Translations under genes and position numbers: made by a program
Assembly (NCBI GenBank): GCA_045586925.1
Contig: JAZNBG010000005.1
Location: 1-64,000, forward strand
Reading direction: 5' to 3'
Source of the DNA: SIG440 sp045586925
GTDB lineage: Bacteria > Bacillota > Clostridia > Monoglobales > Monoglobaceae
Length of the DNA: 64,000 nucleotides
The notes under the pieces: generated by a model
Databases searched by the model: none
What the model was told of the DNA's origin: nothing
Seen by the model: the letters and a program-made list of their open reading frames with translations, nothing else
Shown: in pieces, positions 25,551 through 33,833 of the stretch
Numbering within the stretch: position 1 is the stretch's first letter
How the letters are laid out: each line of letters begins with the position of its first letter

Positions 25551-26399
25551 TTAATCAGAAAGTTTTTCGCGTATTACGTCGAAATACCCTCTGGAATTTA
25601 CGTTTATCATAGGTACACGCTTTTCGCTTTGTACAACCTTTATGTATTCATCTGCCCCAAGACGCTTTACAGATATTCCGTCAACTCTTAAATCGACTTC
25701 GTTGCTGTATGCCGCATCAAAGCTGATTGCCGCCACCGACTCAGGCGGAATAATCATACACCTTGATTTCATAGTATGCGGGCAAATTGGCGTCAGTATC
25801 ATACAGTCAAGAGCCTTGTGCACAATAGGTCCGCCGCAGGAAAGCGAATATGCGGTTGAACCTGTTGAGGTTGCAACAATAATTCCATCAGCCAGATAAC
25901 TGCTTGCCTGCGTTCCGTCAACCTCGGCAGTAAGCGAAATCATCTTGGCAGAATCACCGCGGATTATAATATCATTAAGTGCAGTGTACGATTCAATTTT
26001 TCTGCCGCCCGATATCACCTGTGCTTCAAGCATCATACGTCTTTCAACCGAAAAATCACCTTCAAGAATTTTAACAAGGTTTGAAAGGTCGCCTCGCTCT
26101 GCCTGAGTAAGAAAACCTAAGTGCCCGAAGTTTATACCCATAATGGGTACATCAAAATCTGCAGCCTGATTGACGATTTTAAGGATTGTTCCGTCGCCGC
26201 CAAGAGCAATAACTGCATCACAACATTCAAAAATTCCGTCACCTTGAGCGTAAACCAGATTGGGAATGTCAATTTCATCCTTGAGTGACACCTCAAGGTA
26301 TACTGTTTTATCATATTTTTGCAGAAGAGAAATAACCTCTTTCGTTGCCGAGAGGTTAGCATCACGGTCTTTGTTGACAAAGAGTGCTATGTTTTTCAC
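25551..26399 (-). CDS. nadK: NAD kinase
   Basis: 282 residues. GGDGT motif (LGGDGTILK), MGINFGHLGFLT and STGSTAYSLSCGGPIV are the NAD-kinase signatures. It makes NADP from NAD using ATP or polyphosphate. Positioned between tlyA and recN as in other Bacillota. Confidence 0.96.
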   Translation of the reverse strand: MKNIALFVNKDRDANLSATKEVISLLQKYDKTVYLEVSLKDEIDIPNLVYAQGDGIFECCDAVIALGGDGTILKIVNQAADFDVPIMGINFGHLGFLTQAERGDLSNLVKILEGDFSVERRMMLEAQVISGGRKIESYTALNDIIIRGDSAKMISLTAEVDGTQASSYLADGIIVATSTGSTAYSLSCGGPIVHKALDCMILTPICPHTMKSRCMIIPPESVAAISFDAAYSNEVDLRVDGISVKRLGADEYIKVVQSEKRVPMINVNSRGYFDVIREKLSD

Positions 26400-26410
26400 G
26401 TTATCTCCTC

Positions 26411-27211
26411 CTATTTAATGTTCAATTCGTGTGACTTTTCCACCAATGCATCAATATCAAATTCCTCAGATTCTGAGCCGTCTTTTTTTATATACATAAG
26501 ATATTCAATGTTGCCCTCAGGCCCTTTTATGGGCGAAAAGTCAAGTCCCTTTACCGAAAAACCGATTTCTTTTGTAAAGGCAATTACATTTTCGATAACC
26601 TCGATATGTGTCGATTTTTCTCTTACAACACCCTTTTTGCCCACCTTTTCACGCCCCGCCTCAAACTGAGGCTTGATAAGGCAAACGCCGCATCCGCCCT
26701 CTTCAAGAAGGTCATACGCCACCGGCAAAACGGGCTTTAAGGATATAAACGAAACATCCACCGAGAAAAACCCCAAAGGCTCGGTGATAAGCGTTTTGTC
26801 AATATAACGGATATTTGTGCGTTCCATATTGATAACTCTGTCGTCCTGACGCAGCTTCCATGCAAGCTGACCGTAACCCACGTCCACCGAATAAACCTTT
26901 ACTGCGCCGTTTTGCAGCATACAGTCAGTAAAGCCGCCGGTTGATGCGCCGATATCCATACAGACTTTGCCCTGAGGCGACACCGGAAACACATTCATCG
27001 CCTTTTCAAGCTTAAGTCCACCACGGCTGACATATGTCGGGCCTTTGCCGCGGATTTCGATGTTTTCGCATCCTTTAACAGTTTCGCCAGCCTTCATTGC
27101 CTTTTGGTTGTCAATGTACACATCCCCTGCCATAATCATTGCCTGAGCGGCACTTCGGCTGGGAGCCATACCATTTTCGGTCATATATACATCAAGTCGG
27201 ATTTTAGCCAC
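26411..27211 (-). CDS. tlyA: TlyA-type 23S/16S rRNA 2'-O-methyltransferase
   Basis: 266 residues from a GTG at 27211 (VAKIRLDVYMTENG), with GAGGGTG 6 nt upstream; this start overlaps the end of dxs by 8 bp. N-terminal S4 RNA-binding domain (about 1-60), then an FtsJ-like methyltransferase domain with SAM motif DIGASTGGFTDCML. TlyA proteins methylate ribosomal RNA; older literature calls them hemolysins. Confidence 0.93.
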   Translation of the reverse strand: MAKIRLDVYMTENGMAPSRSAAQAMIMAGDVYIDNQKAMKAGETVKGCENIEIRGKGPTYVSRGGLKLEKAMNVFPVSPQGKVCMDIGASTGGFTDCMLQNGAVKVYSVDVGYGQLAWKLRQDDRVINMERTNIRYIDKTLITEPLGFFSVDVSFISLKPVLPVAYDLLEEGGCGVCLIKPQFEAGREKVGKKGVVREKSTHIEVIENVIAFTKEIGFSVKGLDFSPIKGPEGNIEYLMYIKKDGSESEEFDIDALVEKSHELNIK

Positions 27212-29063
27212 GGTTATCACCCTCAAGTGTTTTGATAATTTTATCTGCGATATGTGCCGCATCTATGCCTGCCTCTGCCTTTTGTTCAGCAACGGTGCCT
27301 TGTGCAAGCGGTTTGTCGGGAAAGCCAAATTCAAGCACCGGATTGGATAATATTCTTCTTACCGCATCGCAAAGTCCACCCGTTGTCACATTATCTTCGG
27401 TAACGACAACAAGACGTTTGCCTGATGCCTGATTTATTATAAGCTCTGCATCCAAAGGCTTTAAAAACCTTGCATTTACCACAGTTGTGGATATACCACG
27501 TCCGTCAAGGATTTCTGCCGCACGAGTTGCCTCTGCAACCTGAGAGCCTATCGCAACAATCAAAACATCCTCTCCTGATTTTTCAACTACGCCCTTTCCC
27601 AAAGTCAACGGCTGACTGAAAGATAGCTTTGCACCGCTACCCTTTGGGTATCTTATTGCGACAGGACCTGTCAAGCCATTTACCGCAAGGTCAAGCATTA
27701 AGCAAAACTCGGCTGCCGATGCAGGTGCCATAATTGTCATATTGGGTATATGCGAAAGATACGAAAAATCATAAATGCCCTGATGGGTTTCGCCATCGTT
27801 GCCCGCCGCACCCGCACGGTCGATTGCAAAAACAGTATGCAAATTCTGCAGAGCTGCATCGTGAATAATCTGGTCGTATCCACGCTGAAGAAAGGTTGAA
27901 TACACCGCAAAAACGGGTATCATCCCCGCCTTTGCCATTGCCGCTGAAAAGGTTACGGCGTGTTGCTCGGCAATCCCCACATCAAAAAACCGATTGGGAA
28001 ACTCTTTTTTAAATTTATCAAGCCCTGTGCCAAGCGGCATTGCCGCAGTTACAGCAATAATTTTTTTGTTATTTCTTGCCAAACGGACAATTTCTTCACC
28101 AAAGATATCCGAATAGGTTTTGCAGTCTGACGTCTTAACTTCACCTGTTTCGGGGTCAAAACAGCCGACACCGTGAAACAGGTCGGGACTTTCTTCGGAT
28201 GGTGCAAAACCCTTGCCCTTTTGGGTTACTGCGTGAACAATAACAGGTCGGTTAAGGCTTTTTGCATAGTCGATTACTGTAATCAGCTCTTTAAGGTTGT
28301 TGCCGTCAAGCGGGCCAAGGTATTCAAGACCCATATTTTCAAAAAGATGTTTTCTTAACAGAAACTTTTTCAGGAATCTTTTTGTCATATGCAAAAAGTT
28401 CATAGTCAGCTTGCCAACAACAGGAAGACCATTAAGGAAGTTGGCTGCCGACATTTTTATATCAATATACCTGGAGTGGCTGCGCAATTTGCGTATATAC
28501 TGTGACATACCTCCCACATTTTCGGATATTGACATTCCGTTGTCATTAAGAATTACCACAAGCGGCGTTCTGCTGCTGCCGGCATGATTTAAGGCTTCAT
28601 ATGCCATACCGCCGGTCAGCGCACCGTCACCGATAACCGCCACTGCGCGGGCAGAGCTACCTTCCAGTTCAAAGGCTTTTGCAAAGCCAAGTGCTGCCGA
28701 TACCGATGTGGATGAATGTCCTGTATTGAAGGCATCTGTTTCGCTTTCTTCGGTCTTTGGAAAACCGCTGATGCCGTCTTTTTGACGAAGTGAGCTAAAA
28801 CGGTCTTTTCGGCCGGTAACAATTTTGTGGGTATAGCATTGATGCCCTACATCCCATACAATTTTGTCGGAAGAAAAGTCAAAAACCTTGTGCAGGGCAA
28901 GCGTAAGCTCAACCGTGCCAAGGTTTGAAGACAAATGTCCCCCATGCTGTGAAATATTATCAACCAAAAACTCACGGATTTCGCCCGCAAGGATTTTAAG
29001 TTCAGGGATATTCAGTTTTTTTACATCATCCGATGAATTGACCTCATCCAAAAATCTTTTCAT
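27204..29063 (-). CDS. dxs: 1-deoxy-D-xylulose-5-phosphate synthase
   Basis: 619 residues from ATG 29063 (MKRFLDEVNSSDD), with AAAGG upstream; a longer in-frame extension would overlap oapA and is rejected. Thiamine diphosphate motif GDGALTGGMAYEALN with a following NDN, and the C-terminal transketolase domain (DVGIAEQHAVTFSA and YSTFLQRGYDQ) are intact. First step of the MEP isoprenoid pathway. Confidence 0.97.
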   Translation of the reverse strand: MKRFLDEVNSSDDVKKLNIPELKILAGEIREFLVDNISQHGGHLSSNLGTVELTLALHKVFDFSSDKIVWDVGHQCYTHKIVTGRKDRFSSLRQKDGISGFPKTEESETDAFNTGHSSTSVSAALGFAKAFELEGSSARAVAVIGDGALTGGMAYEALNHAGSSRTPLVVILNDNGMSISENVGGMSQYIRKLRSHSRYIDIKMSAANFLNGLPVVGKLTMNFLHMTKRFLKKFLLRKHLFENMGLEYLGPLDGNNLKELITVIDYAKSLNRPVIVHAVTQKGKGFAPSEESPDLFHGVGCFDPETGEVKTSDCKTYSDIFGEEIVRLARNNKKIIAVTAAMPLGTGLDKFKKEFPNRFFDVGIAEQHAVTFSAAMAKAGMIPVFAVYSTFLQRGYDQIIHDAALQNLHTVFAIDRAGAAGNDGETHQGIYDFSYLSHIPNMTIMAPASAAEFCLMLDLAVNGLTGPVAIRYPKGSGAKLSFSQPLTLGKGVVEKSGEDVLIVAIGSQVAEATRAAEILDGRGISTTVVNARFLKPLDAELIINQASGKRLVVVTEDNVTTGGLCDAVRRILSNPVLEFGFPDKPLAQGTVAEQKAEAGIDAAHIADKIIKTLEGDNRG

Positions 29064-29073
29064 AACCGTACCT

Positions 29074-29658
29074 TTATTTTCTTTTGAACCTAAGGATTGA
29101 AAGCACCTTTGCCGAATTATATACGATAAAATTGCTGTATTTGATTGCAACAGTTTTGCCTACAGCCTTGCCCCCGACGGTAATTGCCGCAACGGTTGCT
29201 GTAATAATCAGGCTAAGGAAAAAGCTGTGCATTCCCGGAAACGTCAGAATTAAGTGGGTAACCACCGCTGCCGATGCCGAGCCGCTGACAATTCCGCAAA
29301 TATCGCCCACAACATCGTTGCAAAAGTTTGAAACCTTGTCTTTTGACTTGATAAGGCTGATTGCCAGCTTTGCGTATTTAACACGCCTTGTTGCCATAGA
29401 ATGAAAGGGTGCTTCCTCTGCCGTTGTAACAGCCATACCGATTATATCAAATATTATACCGCACAGTATAATCAGCAAAAGTATCAGGATTGCAACCCAA
29501 ATATTAACCATATTCATAATGCCGTTTGACAGGATATTAAATACCCCCGACATTGTAAAGGTTATAATTATAGTTTTGATAATCCATGCCTTGTCGGCTT
29601 TTTTTGAAGTAGCGGGTTTAAAGTAAATCTTCTGTTTTCGGGGTATGTCGTCTTTCAT
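29074..29658 (-). CDS. oapA: OLE-associated membrane protein OapA (DUF21/CorB-like)
   Basis: 194 residues. Four hydrophobic segments near 25-48, 52-76, 128-142 and 146-168. The middle block VTTAEEAPFHSMATRRVKYA and VSNFCNDVVGDICGIVSGSA matches the Clostridia proteins usually labelled Mg2+/Co2+ transporter CorB, which are OapA homologues. In characterised bacteria OapA binds OLE RNA and brings it to the membrane. Here it lies about 40 bp downstream of a 620-nt non-coding structured region assigned as OLE and upstream of dxs, the known arrangement. Its ribosome site CGGAG precedes the ATG at 29658. Confidence 0.85.
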   Translation of the reverse strand: MKDDIPRKQKIYFKPATSKKADKAWIIKTIIITFTMSGVFNILSNGIMNMVNIWVAILILLLIILCGIIFDIIGMAVTTAEEAPFHSMATRRVKYAKLAISLIKSKDKVSNFCNDVVGDICGIVSGSASAAVVTHLILTFPGMHSFFLSLIITATVAAITVGGKAVGKTVAIKYSNFIVYNSAKVLSILRFKRK

Positions 29659-29699
29659 TTTTCATCTCCGTAATTAAACTTTCAGTTTATAAGAATTAT

Positions 29700-30323
29700 A
29701 TATGGGTAGCATATACAGTAAACTTTGTGTCATAGGTCAGGTTGGATTTCCCGACAGATTTCCCGATTGTCGCCAAAAGGGATGTTTCCGTTTAAAATCT
29801 GCCCCGCATCGTTACCGATGATACAGCAAAACTATTCTGCCGCATCTGCGTTACCTGATTGCCACTTAGTACACACTGCAATCCTGCATATGCATGCCGG
29901 TCTAGGAGTTTTCCTCAACAGCTGCAAACATTTCTTAGCCTCTTTTGCAAATATGGTTTCAAAAAGCAATAACATACAATTCTGTGGCCGCAGAACCGCA
30001 GTCTGAACAATTATCCACCATACCCACTCAAGGCAGGCTACACTGCCCACAGCACCAAAATCGGTACCGCAACGCAGGTTTTAACCTGATACGTATGACG
30101 GCGGGATGTCCCATCCGTTACACGGTCACAGGCCTCCACGGAAAAGGGGTCAACGCCCACATGCCGTTGCGGATCGCCCCTAAACCTTAACTCCCAGCAC
30201 ACACCCTCGACTGGGCGTCGCGAGCACGCACAAGGAACTTCATCGATATGCCCTTCGGCGAATTTTTAGGCCCGCCCTGGGAAATGAAGCAGCTGACTAG
30301 AATACCGTTACCCAGAATTCTCA
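29700..30323 (-). ncRNA. ole: OLE RNA (ornate large extremophilic RNA)
   Basis: About 620 nt without a convincing ORF, more GC-rich and more hairpin-rich than its flanks, transcribed from a strong promoter at 30330-30358 and followed directly by oapA. Published OLE RNAs are about 600 nt, lie just upstream of oapA, and occur in runs with dxs, tlyA, nadK, recN; all these are here in order. The 3' part holds a repeated CGGGAAATC (29745-29753 and 29757-29765 on the complementary strand). OLE forms a membrane ribonucleoprotein linked to cold, ethanol and Mg2+ stress in alkaliphilic Bacillus. The assignment rests on context, size and structure; ends are approximate. Confidence 0.82.
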
Positions 30324-30329
30324 CATTAT

Positions 30330-30358
30330 AGTATATAATATTTATCGGTTAATGTCAA
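30330..30358 (-). promoter_or_regulatory. Promoter of OLE RNA and the oapA-dxs gene run
   Basis: Minus strand -35 TTGACA (30353-30358), 17-bp spacer, -10 TATACT (30330-30335). Expected start about 30323. Confidence 0.75.
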
Positions 30359-30427
30359 GGACTGATGGTTGTGATTTTAAGAAATTCAGCCTGCAGCCGA
30401 CACTTTTTCACTAAATGGTGAAGATAC

Positions 30428-30763
30428 CTAACAGTCCTCGTCGGTTAATTTAATATCATTAAAAATAATTTTAAGATAATCACGGCGAGCATATAAAATA
30501 CGATAAATCGAAATATACTCACCGTCAACCTTGTAAAATACAAGATAATTTCCGCTGACGACAACACGATAATCTGTATCAAAAGGCACTTTTGAAGATA
30601 ACGGCAGTCCCATATAAGGCGAAACTTCCAGATAGCTGTAATCGTTAATTATGCGTTTAACCGTATTATTTGCCGCTGTGGGGTTTAATAATTCTTTTTC
30701 AATATATAACTTTATATCCTTTAAATCATTTAACGCTTTGGGCGTAACCCGTATTTTCATCAT
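30428..30763 (-). CDS. RelE/ParE superfamily toxin
   Basis: 111 residues. MKIRVTPKALNDLKDIKLYI at the start, then SSKVPFDTDYRVVVSGNYLVFYK and ISIYRILYARRDY are typical of the RelE/ParE fold (the YRxxxxGNYLVFYK and IxRIxYARRDY blocks). Its ATG overlaps the antitoxin stop by 4 bp (ATGA). Members act as mRNA interferases or gyrase poisons; the type is not certain. Confidence 0.88.
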   Translation of the reverse strand: MMKIRVTPKALNDLKDIKLYIEKELLNPTAANNTVKRIINDYSYLEVSPYMGLPLSSKVPFDTDYRVVVSGNYLVFYKVDGEYISIYRILYARRDYLKIIFNDIKLTDEDC

Positions 30764-31008
30764 TCTATTCCCAAAGCAGATTTCACATCATCATTGGATA
30801 ACCAGCCATCTTCTTTCGCTGATTTGTCGGCTTCGGCAAGCTTTCCCATCAGTTTAATAATCGCTTTTGTCCTTTCGTATTCTTCTATATCGACAATGGC
30901 ATAACGTCCTCTGCCATTTTTGGTAAGGAACACCGGCTCATCAAATGAAATTTCTTTTAATATCTCCGCATAGTTTCTTAAATCCGAAACAGGTCTGATA
31001 TTTGGCAT
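30760..31008 (-). CDS. Phd/YefM-type antitoxin
   Basis: 82 residues. MPNIRPVSDLRNYAEILKEI followed by EPVFLTKNGRGRYAIVDIEEY is the Phd/YefM DNA-binding N-terminus; the acidic C-terminus should wrap the toxin. It has GAGGAGG upstream and starts an antitoxin-toxin operon whose promoter holds a palindromic operator. Confidence 0.9.
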   Translation of the reverse strand: MPNIRPVSDLRNYAEILKEISFDEPVFLTKNGRGRYAIVDIEEYERTKAIIKLMGKLAEADKSAKEDGWLSNDDVKSALGIE

Positions 31009-31039
31009 ATAAAAACCTCCTCTATTATATGTTGTAATT

Positions 31040-31068
31040 ATTGTATCATAATTTTACGTAAAATACAA
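31040..31068 (-). promoter_or_regulatory. Toxin-antitoxin promoter with palindromic operator
   Basis: Minus strand -35 TTGTAT (31063-31068), 17-bp spacer, -10 TACAAT (31040-31045). The spacer holds a perfect 14-bp palindrome ATTTTACGTAAAAT (31051-31064), the likely site of autoregulation by the antitoxin-toxin complex. Confidence 0.7.
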
Positions 31069-31117
31069 CAACAAATTTGAAATTTTAAAAATATAATCCT
31101 TCTTACCTCTAAACACA

Positions 31118-31146
31118 TTGACAATTTTTTTAAAATATGATACATT
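31118..31146 (+). promoter_or_regulatory. Promoter of structured RNA copy 2
   Basis: -35 TTGACA (31118-31123), 17-bp spacer, -10 TACATT (31141-31146) preceded by TGA (extended -10). Expected start about 31152, at the first bases of the RNA stem. Confidence 0.65.
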
Positions 31147-31150
31147 TATT

Positions 31151-31312
31151 GGGCGACACTCATCAATACAATATAAAACACCTATATGTGTTTTTATCTC
31201 GGTAAAAATGCAGGCTTAATAAACGGGTGTTTATATTGTGTTGAGTGTCGCTACGATACACTAAGCTCTGCATTTTTCGGTGCATAGCTTCAGTGAGGCT
31301 ATGCACTTTTTT
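31151..31312 (+). ncRNA. Candidate structured small RNA, copy 2
   Basis: About 160 nt, no ORF. Long stem: 31153-31162 with 31242-31251 (10 bp), 31168-31177 with 31230-31239 (10 bp), 31179-31182 with 31226-31229 (4 bp). The apical loop holds AAAAAUGCAGGCUUA (31204-31218), which pairs with the tail 31262-31277 over 15 bp with one bulged U. A 9-bp terminator hairpin starts 2 nt after the tail. The plan, the AAAAAUGCA loop start, the 15-bp pseudoknot length and the terminator position all repeat copy 1 at 2017-2207, while most paired bases differ. No ribosome site and ORF follow it, so it is probably an RNA gene in its own right. Confidence 0.65.
31280..31312 (+). terminator. Terminator of structured RNA copy 2
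   Basis: 9-bp perfect stem GTGCATAGC (31280-31288) with GCTATGCAC (31298-31306), then six T. Confidence 0.85.
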
Positions 31313-31360
31313 GTCGCCCTTTTTACTTATTTTCCAATTATATTATGGTGCATAGCTATG

Positions 31361-31377
31361 CGTAGCGACACCCAACA
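31361..31377 (-). repeat. Inverted partial copy of the structured RNA 3' stem
   Basis: CGTAGCGACACCCAACA is the reverse complement, with one mismatch, of 31239-31255 (end of the main stem of RNA copy 2). A collapsed CATAGCTATG next to it resembles the terminator stem. It may be a degenerate minus-strand copy. Confidence 0.45.
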
Positions 31378-31380
31378 GAC

Positions 31381-31414
31381 ACAAACACGCCATACGAAAG
31401 TATGGCGTGTTTGT
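31381..31414. terminator. 15-bp hairpin with GAAA loop at the end of the cupin gene
   Basis: Perfect stem ACAAACACGCCATAC/GTATGGCGTGTTTGT (31381-31395 with 31400-31414). It lies just past the stop of the minus-strand cupin gene. The U-run is poor on that strand. Confidence 0.6.
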
Positions 31415-31427
31415 AGTATAAGCTATT

Positions 31428-31919
31428 TTATTTTACAATTTCAAACTGCTGGTCTTCTGTCAAATCAACAACTGTGCAATCATTTGCATATGTACACTCA
31501 GGCAAAATAATCATTGCCGTTAAGCTGTCATTGTTTGCAGGAAGGGGTGCCAAATGCCAGATTGCAGCATTCATCTTTACCAAAGTGTGCTTGGGTACGA
31601 TAAACGCCTTTGCAAGGTCGGTCACAGGTGTGCCTGCCGATGCAGGTGCACAATGAAGAATCATATCATCATCAAGGGGAAGAATCATTTCCCATGTGGT
31701 AGTGTGATATTCCTGCTGTGTGATAACCATTTTTTCAGGCTTTTTTACTACAATGGGCGAATAGCCAACTCTGTGATTGCTGTCTGCATTAATGCGGTCG
31801 GGATAGAATTTGTGAATTTCACCGCACAGGGCATAGCCGTCAGGCTCTGTCATTGTGTAAAACTGTCCGAACGGCGCAAAGCTTTCGTTTGTAAGGGGTT
31901 CTGCTTTAATTGTTCTCAT
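31428..31919 (-). CDS. AllA-like cupin (ureidoglycolate lyase family)
   Basis: 163 residues. Starts MRTIKAEPLTNESFAPFGQF, the hallmark of ureidoglycolate lyase AllA-type cupins (KxxPLTxExFAPFG), and later has HCAPASAGTPVTDLAKAFI and KMNAAIWHLAPLP. The small cupin barrel is complete. The true substrate in Clostridia is unknown; no purine-degradation genes are nearby. A GAGGA site precedes the start. Confidence 0.72.
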   Translation of the reverse strand: MRTIKAEPLTNESFAPFGQFYTMTEPDGYALCGEIHKFYPDRINADSNHRVGYSPIVVKKPEKMVITQQEYHTTTWEMILPLDDDMILHCAPASAGTPVTDLAKAFIVPKHTLVKMNAAIWHLAPLPANNDSLTAMIILPECTYANDCTVVDLTEDQQFEIVK

Positions 31920-32076
31920 AAAAAATCCTCCGTATCATTTAAAAAATTAAACTTTTTAAACATTCATCAATTATTAAGATATCACAACCCGGTTGCAACG
32001 TCAATATAATTGTAATAATTTACAATAGAATAATTTGAAACTTACCTTTGTCTGTGGCACGTTCAGTTCAAAGAAA

Positions 32077-33513
32077 CTATGCGTTAACTGAATAATCCTT
32101 TTTAAATCCATGCGCCCCATATATTTGCCATTTCCCTACGCCGAGTCTTTGCATAATTGCCTTTCGTTCTTCTGCGCAAAGCTCAGGATTGGTATCAACA
32201 GATGTCATAAGTATAGGAGCATACTGGTTGTATTCTGCCTGTTCTTTCGTCAATCCGTGGACATTGATATAAATATCTCCGGTAATTGCAATATGATTTC
32301 GATAGTCAATAAGAACGATTTCACCGGGTAGGTGTCCCCCCTGTCCCTCGTACACTTCGAAATGAAGTTCTCCAAAATCAAAAAAGCCAATCTGAGTAAG
32401 AGGTTCTGACGGTTTTTCTACATTATCCCACAATGCTGTAACCTTGTCGGGATTTACCGTTTTATACGAAGTAAGCAATTTACAAATATTAATATATGGT
32501 TTGTGCAGGGGATTTTCCTCCCTGTACCCATTTTTTCCATTATGTTCTTTATTTAAGCACATTGCGGTTTTATGACTGGCAATAACCTCGTCAAACAACG
32601 GCAACAGTCCACAATGGTCAACATCGGCATGAGTTATAAGTATTGTTTTTTTAATCTCGTTAAATTTAGGTATAATCTCTTTAAATACGCTTAGCATTTC
32701 TTCTGTATAACAAGCATAACCGCTGTCTATAAACAAATATTTACTGTCACTGTTTATAATGATTGTGTTACTTCCGCAAGGAGGTTCTATCAATATTATT
32801 TCAGTTTTTTCGGTAATTTTGTGTTTAGTTATACGCGGAGAAAAATTCGTTCCTTTTGAAGCACCGAGTAATTCTGCAAATTTGCTAATACTGTCAAATG
32901 TACGATATGGTGACAATCCCTGTTCGTCCAACGTCTGCATAGCAAGATTTACATGTACTAAAAGTTCTTTGCTTATATCAGTTGTTAACCCCATAGTCTG
33001 AGCAAGCCCCATAACATATGTATTGTAAAAAATACTGTTATCATAAACCTTCTCCGAGCTGTTATAATCTATTATTCGAACTTTGCATATTTTTTCGACT
33101 TCCTTCAAAAATTCAGATATTTTTTGCGAATCATCAACATACAAGCCCATCTTAAAATACTGATAACTTGTTCCGTTCTCTTGTGAACTTATATATGATA
33201 TGTTAAAATTGAAGCTGTCAATAAGAGTCAAAACATCCGTAACACTTCCCGGAACATCTTTTAGACAGAATTCCAACAGAACAATGCTTGTTTTCGAGTT
33301 ACTACTTTGCAGATAACCAATCTTTTCAAGTTCACTATCTGCTTTTTTCAGTTGTTCCTCAGTTCCTTCTGCATCTATAAACAACGTATGCGAATCTACC
33401 GCCTTGTTGTAACTTACACGAGTAATGTTAATTCCTAACGCCGAAAAGCACTTACTCGCTTTTAAAAATGCGCCAATACGATTTGGCATTGATGTTATAT
33501 ATGTTTTTTTCAT
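32077..33513 (-). CDS. ACT-ACT-metallo-beta-lactamase-fold fusion protein
   Basis: 478 residues. Residues 1-75 and about 78-150 look like two ACT-type ligand-binding domains (PNRIGAFLKASKCFSALGIN and KDVPGSVTDVLTLIDSFNFN). From about 235 on, an MBL-fold hydrolase: LFIDSGYACYTEEM, the metal motif THADVDHCGL, GGHLPGEIVLID and ITGDIYIN. An enzyme whose activity is probably tuned by an amino acid or similar small ligand. Substrate not known. It stands alone, next to the mobile element. Confidence 0.8.
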   Translation of the reverse strand: MKKTYITSMPNRIGAFLKASKCFSALGINITRVSYNKAVDSHTLFIDAEGTEEQLKKADSELEKIGYLQSSNSKTSIVLLEFCLKDVPGSVTDVLTLIDSFNFNISYISSQENGTSYQYFKMGLYVDDSQKISEFLKEVEKICKVRIIDYNSSEKVYDNSIFYNTYVMGLAQTMGLTTDISKELLVHVNLAMQTLDEQGLSPYRTFDSISKFAELLGASKGTNFSPRITKHKITEKTEIILIEPPCGSNTIIINSDSKYLFIDSGYACYTEEMLSVFKEIIPKFNEIKKTILITHADVDHCGLLPLFDEVIASHKTAMCLNKEHNGKNGYREENPLHKPYINICKLLTSYKTVNPDKVTALWDNVEKPSEPLTQIGFFDFGELHFEVYEGQGGHLPGEIVLIDYRNHIAITGDIYINVHGLTKEQAEYNQYAPILMTSVDTNPELCAEERKAIMQRLGVGKWQIYGAHGFKKDYSVNA

Positions 33514-33833
33514 TCTTATTCCTCGCTTTCGTCAATATCCGACACTCTTACTATGATTTTGTCAAGTTAGGTGAACAGTGAATAATAGGGACCAATAACT
33601 TTTCTCTATATTTTCAGCTGATTGTATCTGAACAATTTACTTTCAGGAACCTGCGAGAATACTATATTTCCTCGCTATTATATTTTATCATAAATATCAA
33701 AAAATTGCAAACTATAACTTTTAAATTTAGCGACCTGTCAGCTTATATTTTGTAATACTGCCAAGTCATTATGCACTTTGGAAAATATCTTTATAATTCC
33801 ATATCACTTCCACTCTCCCATCTTTACTTACTA
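33514..33833. other. AT-rich gap, no gene seen
   Basis: 320 bp between the ACT-MBL gene and the third recombinase. No ORF with a ribosome site and no good terminator were found. One end of the mobile element probably lies here. Confidence 0.5.

Noticed and set aside
29725..30050. Short ORFs within the region assigned as OLE RNA
   Set aside because: No ribosome sites, no codon pattern, opposite frames equally open; the RNA explanation fits better.
30160..30180. GGGGCGAT-like sequence in OLE as another RAYT-type repeat
   Set aside because: Only a few bases match and there is no palindrome.
31280..31510. 76-codon plus-strand ORF after RNA copy 2
   Set aside because: It covers the RNA terminator and the cupin gene end, with no ribosome site.
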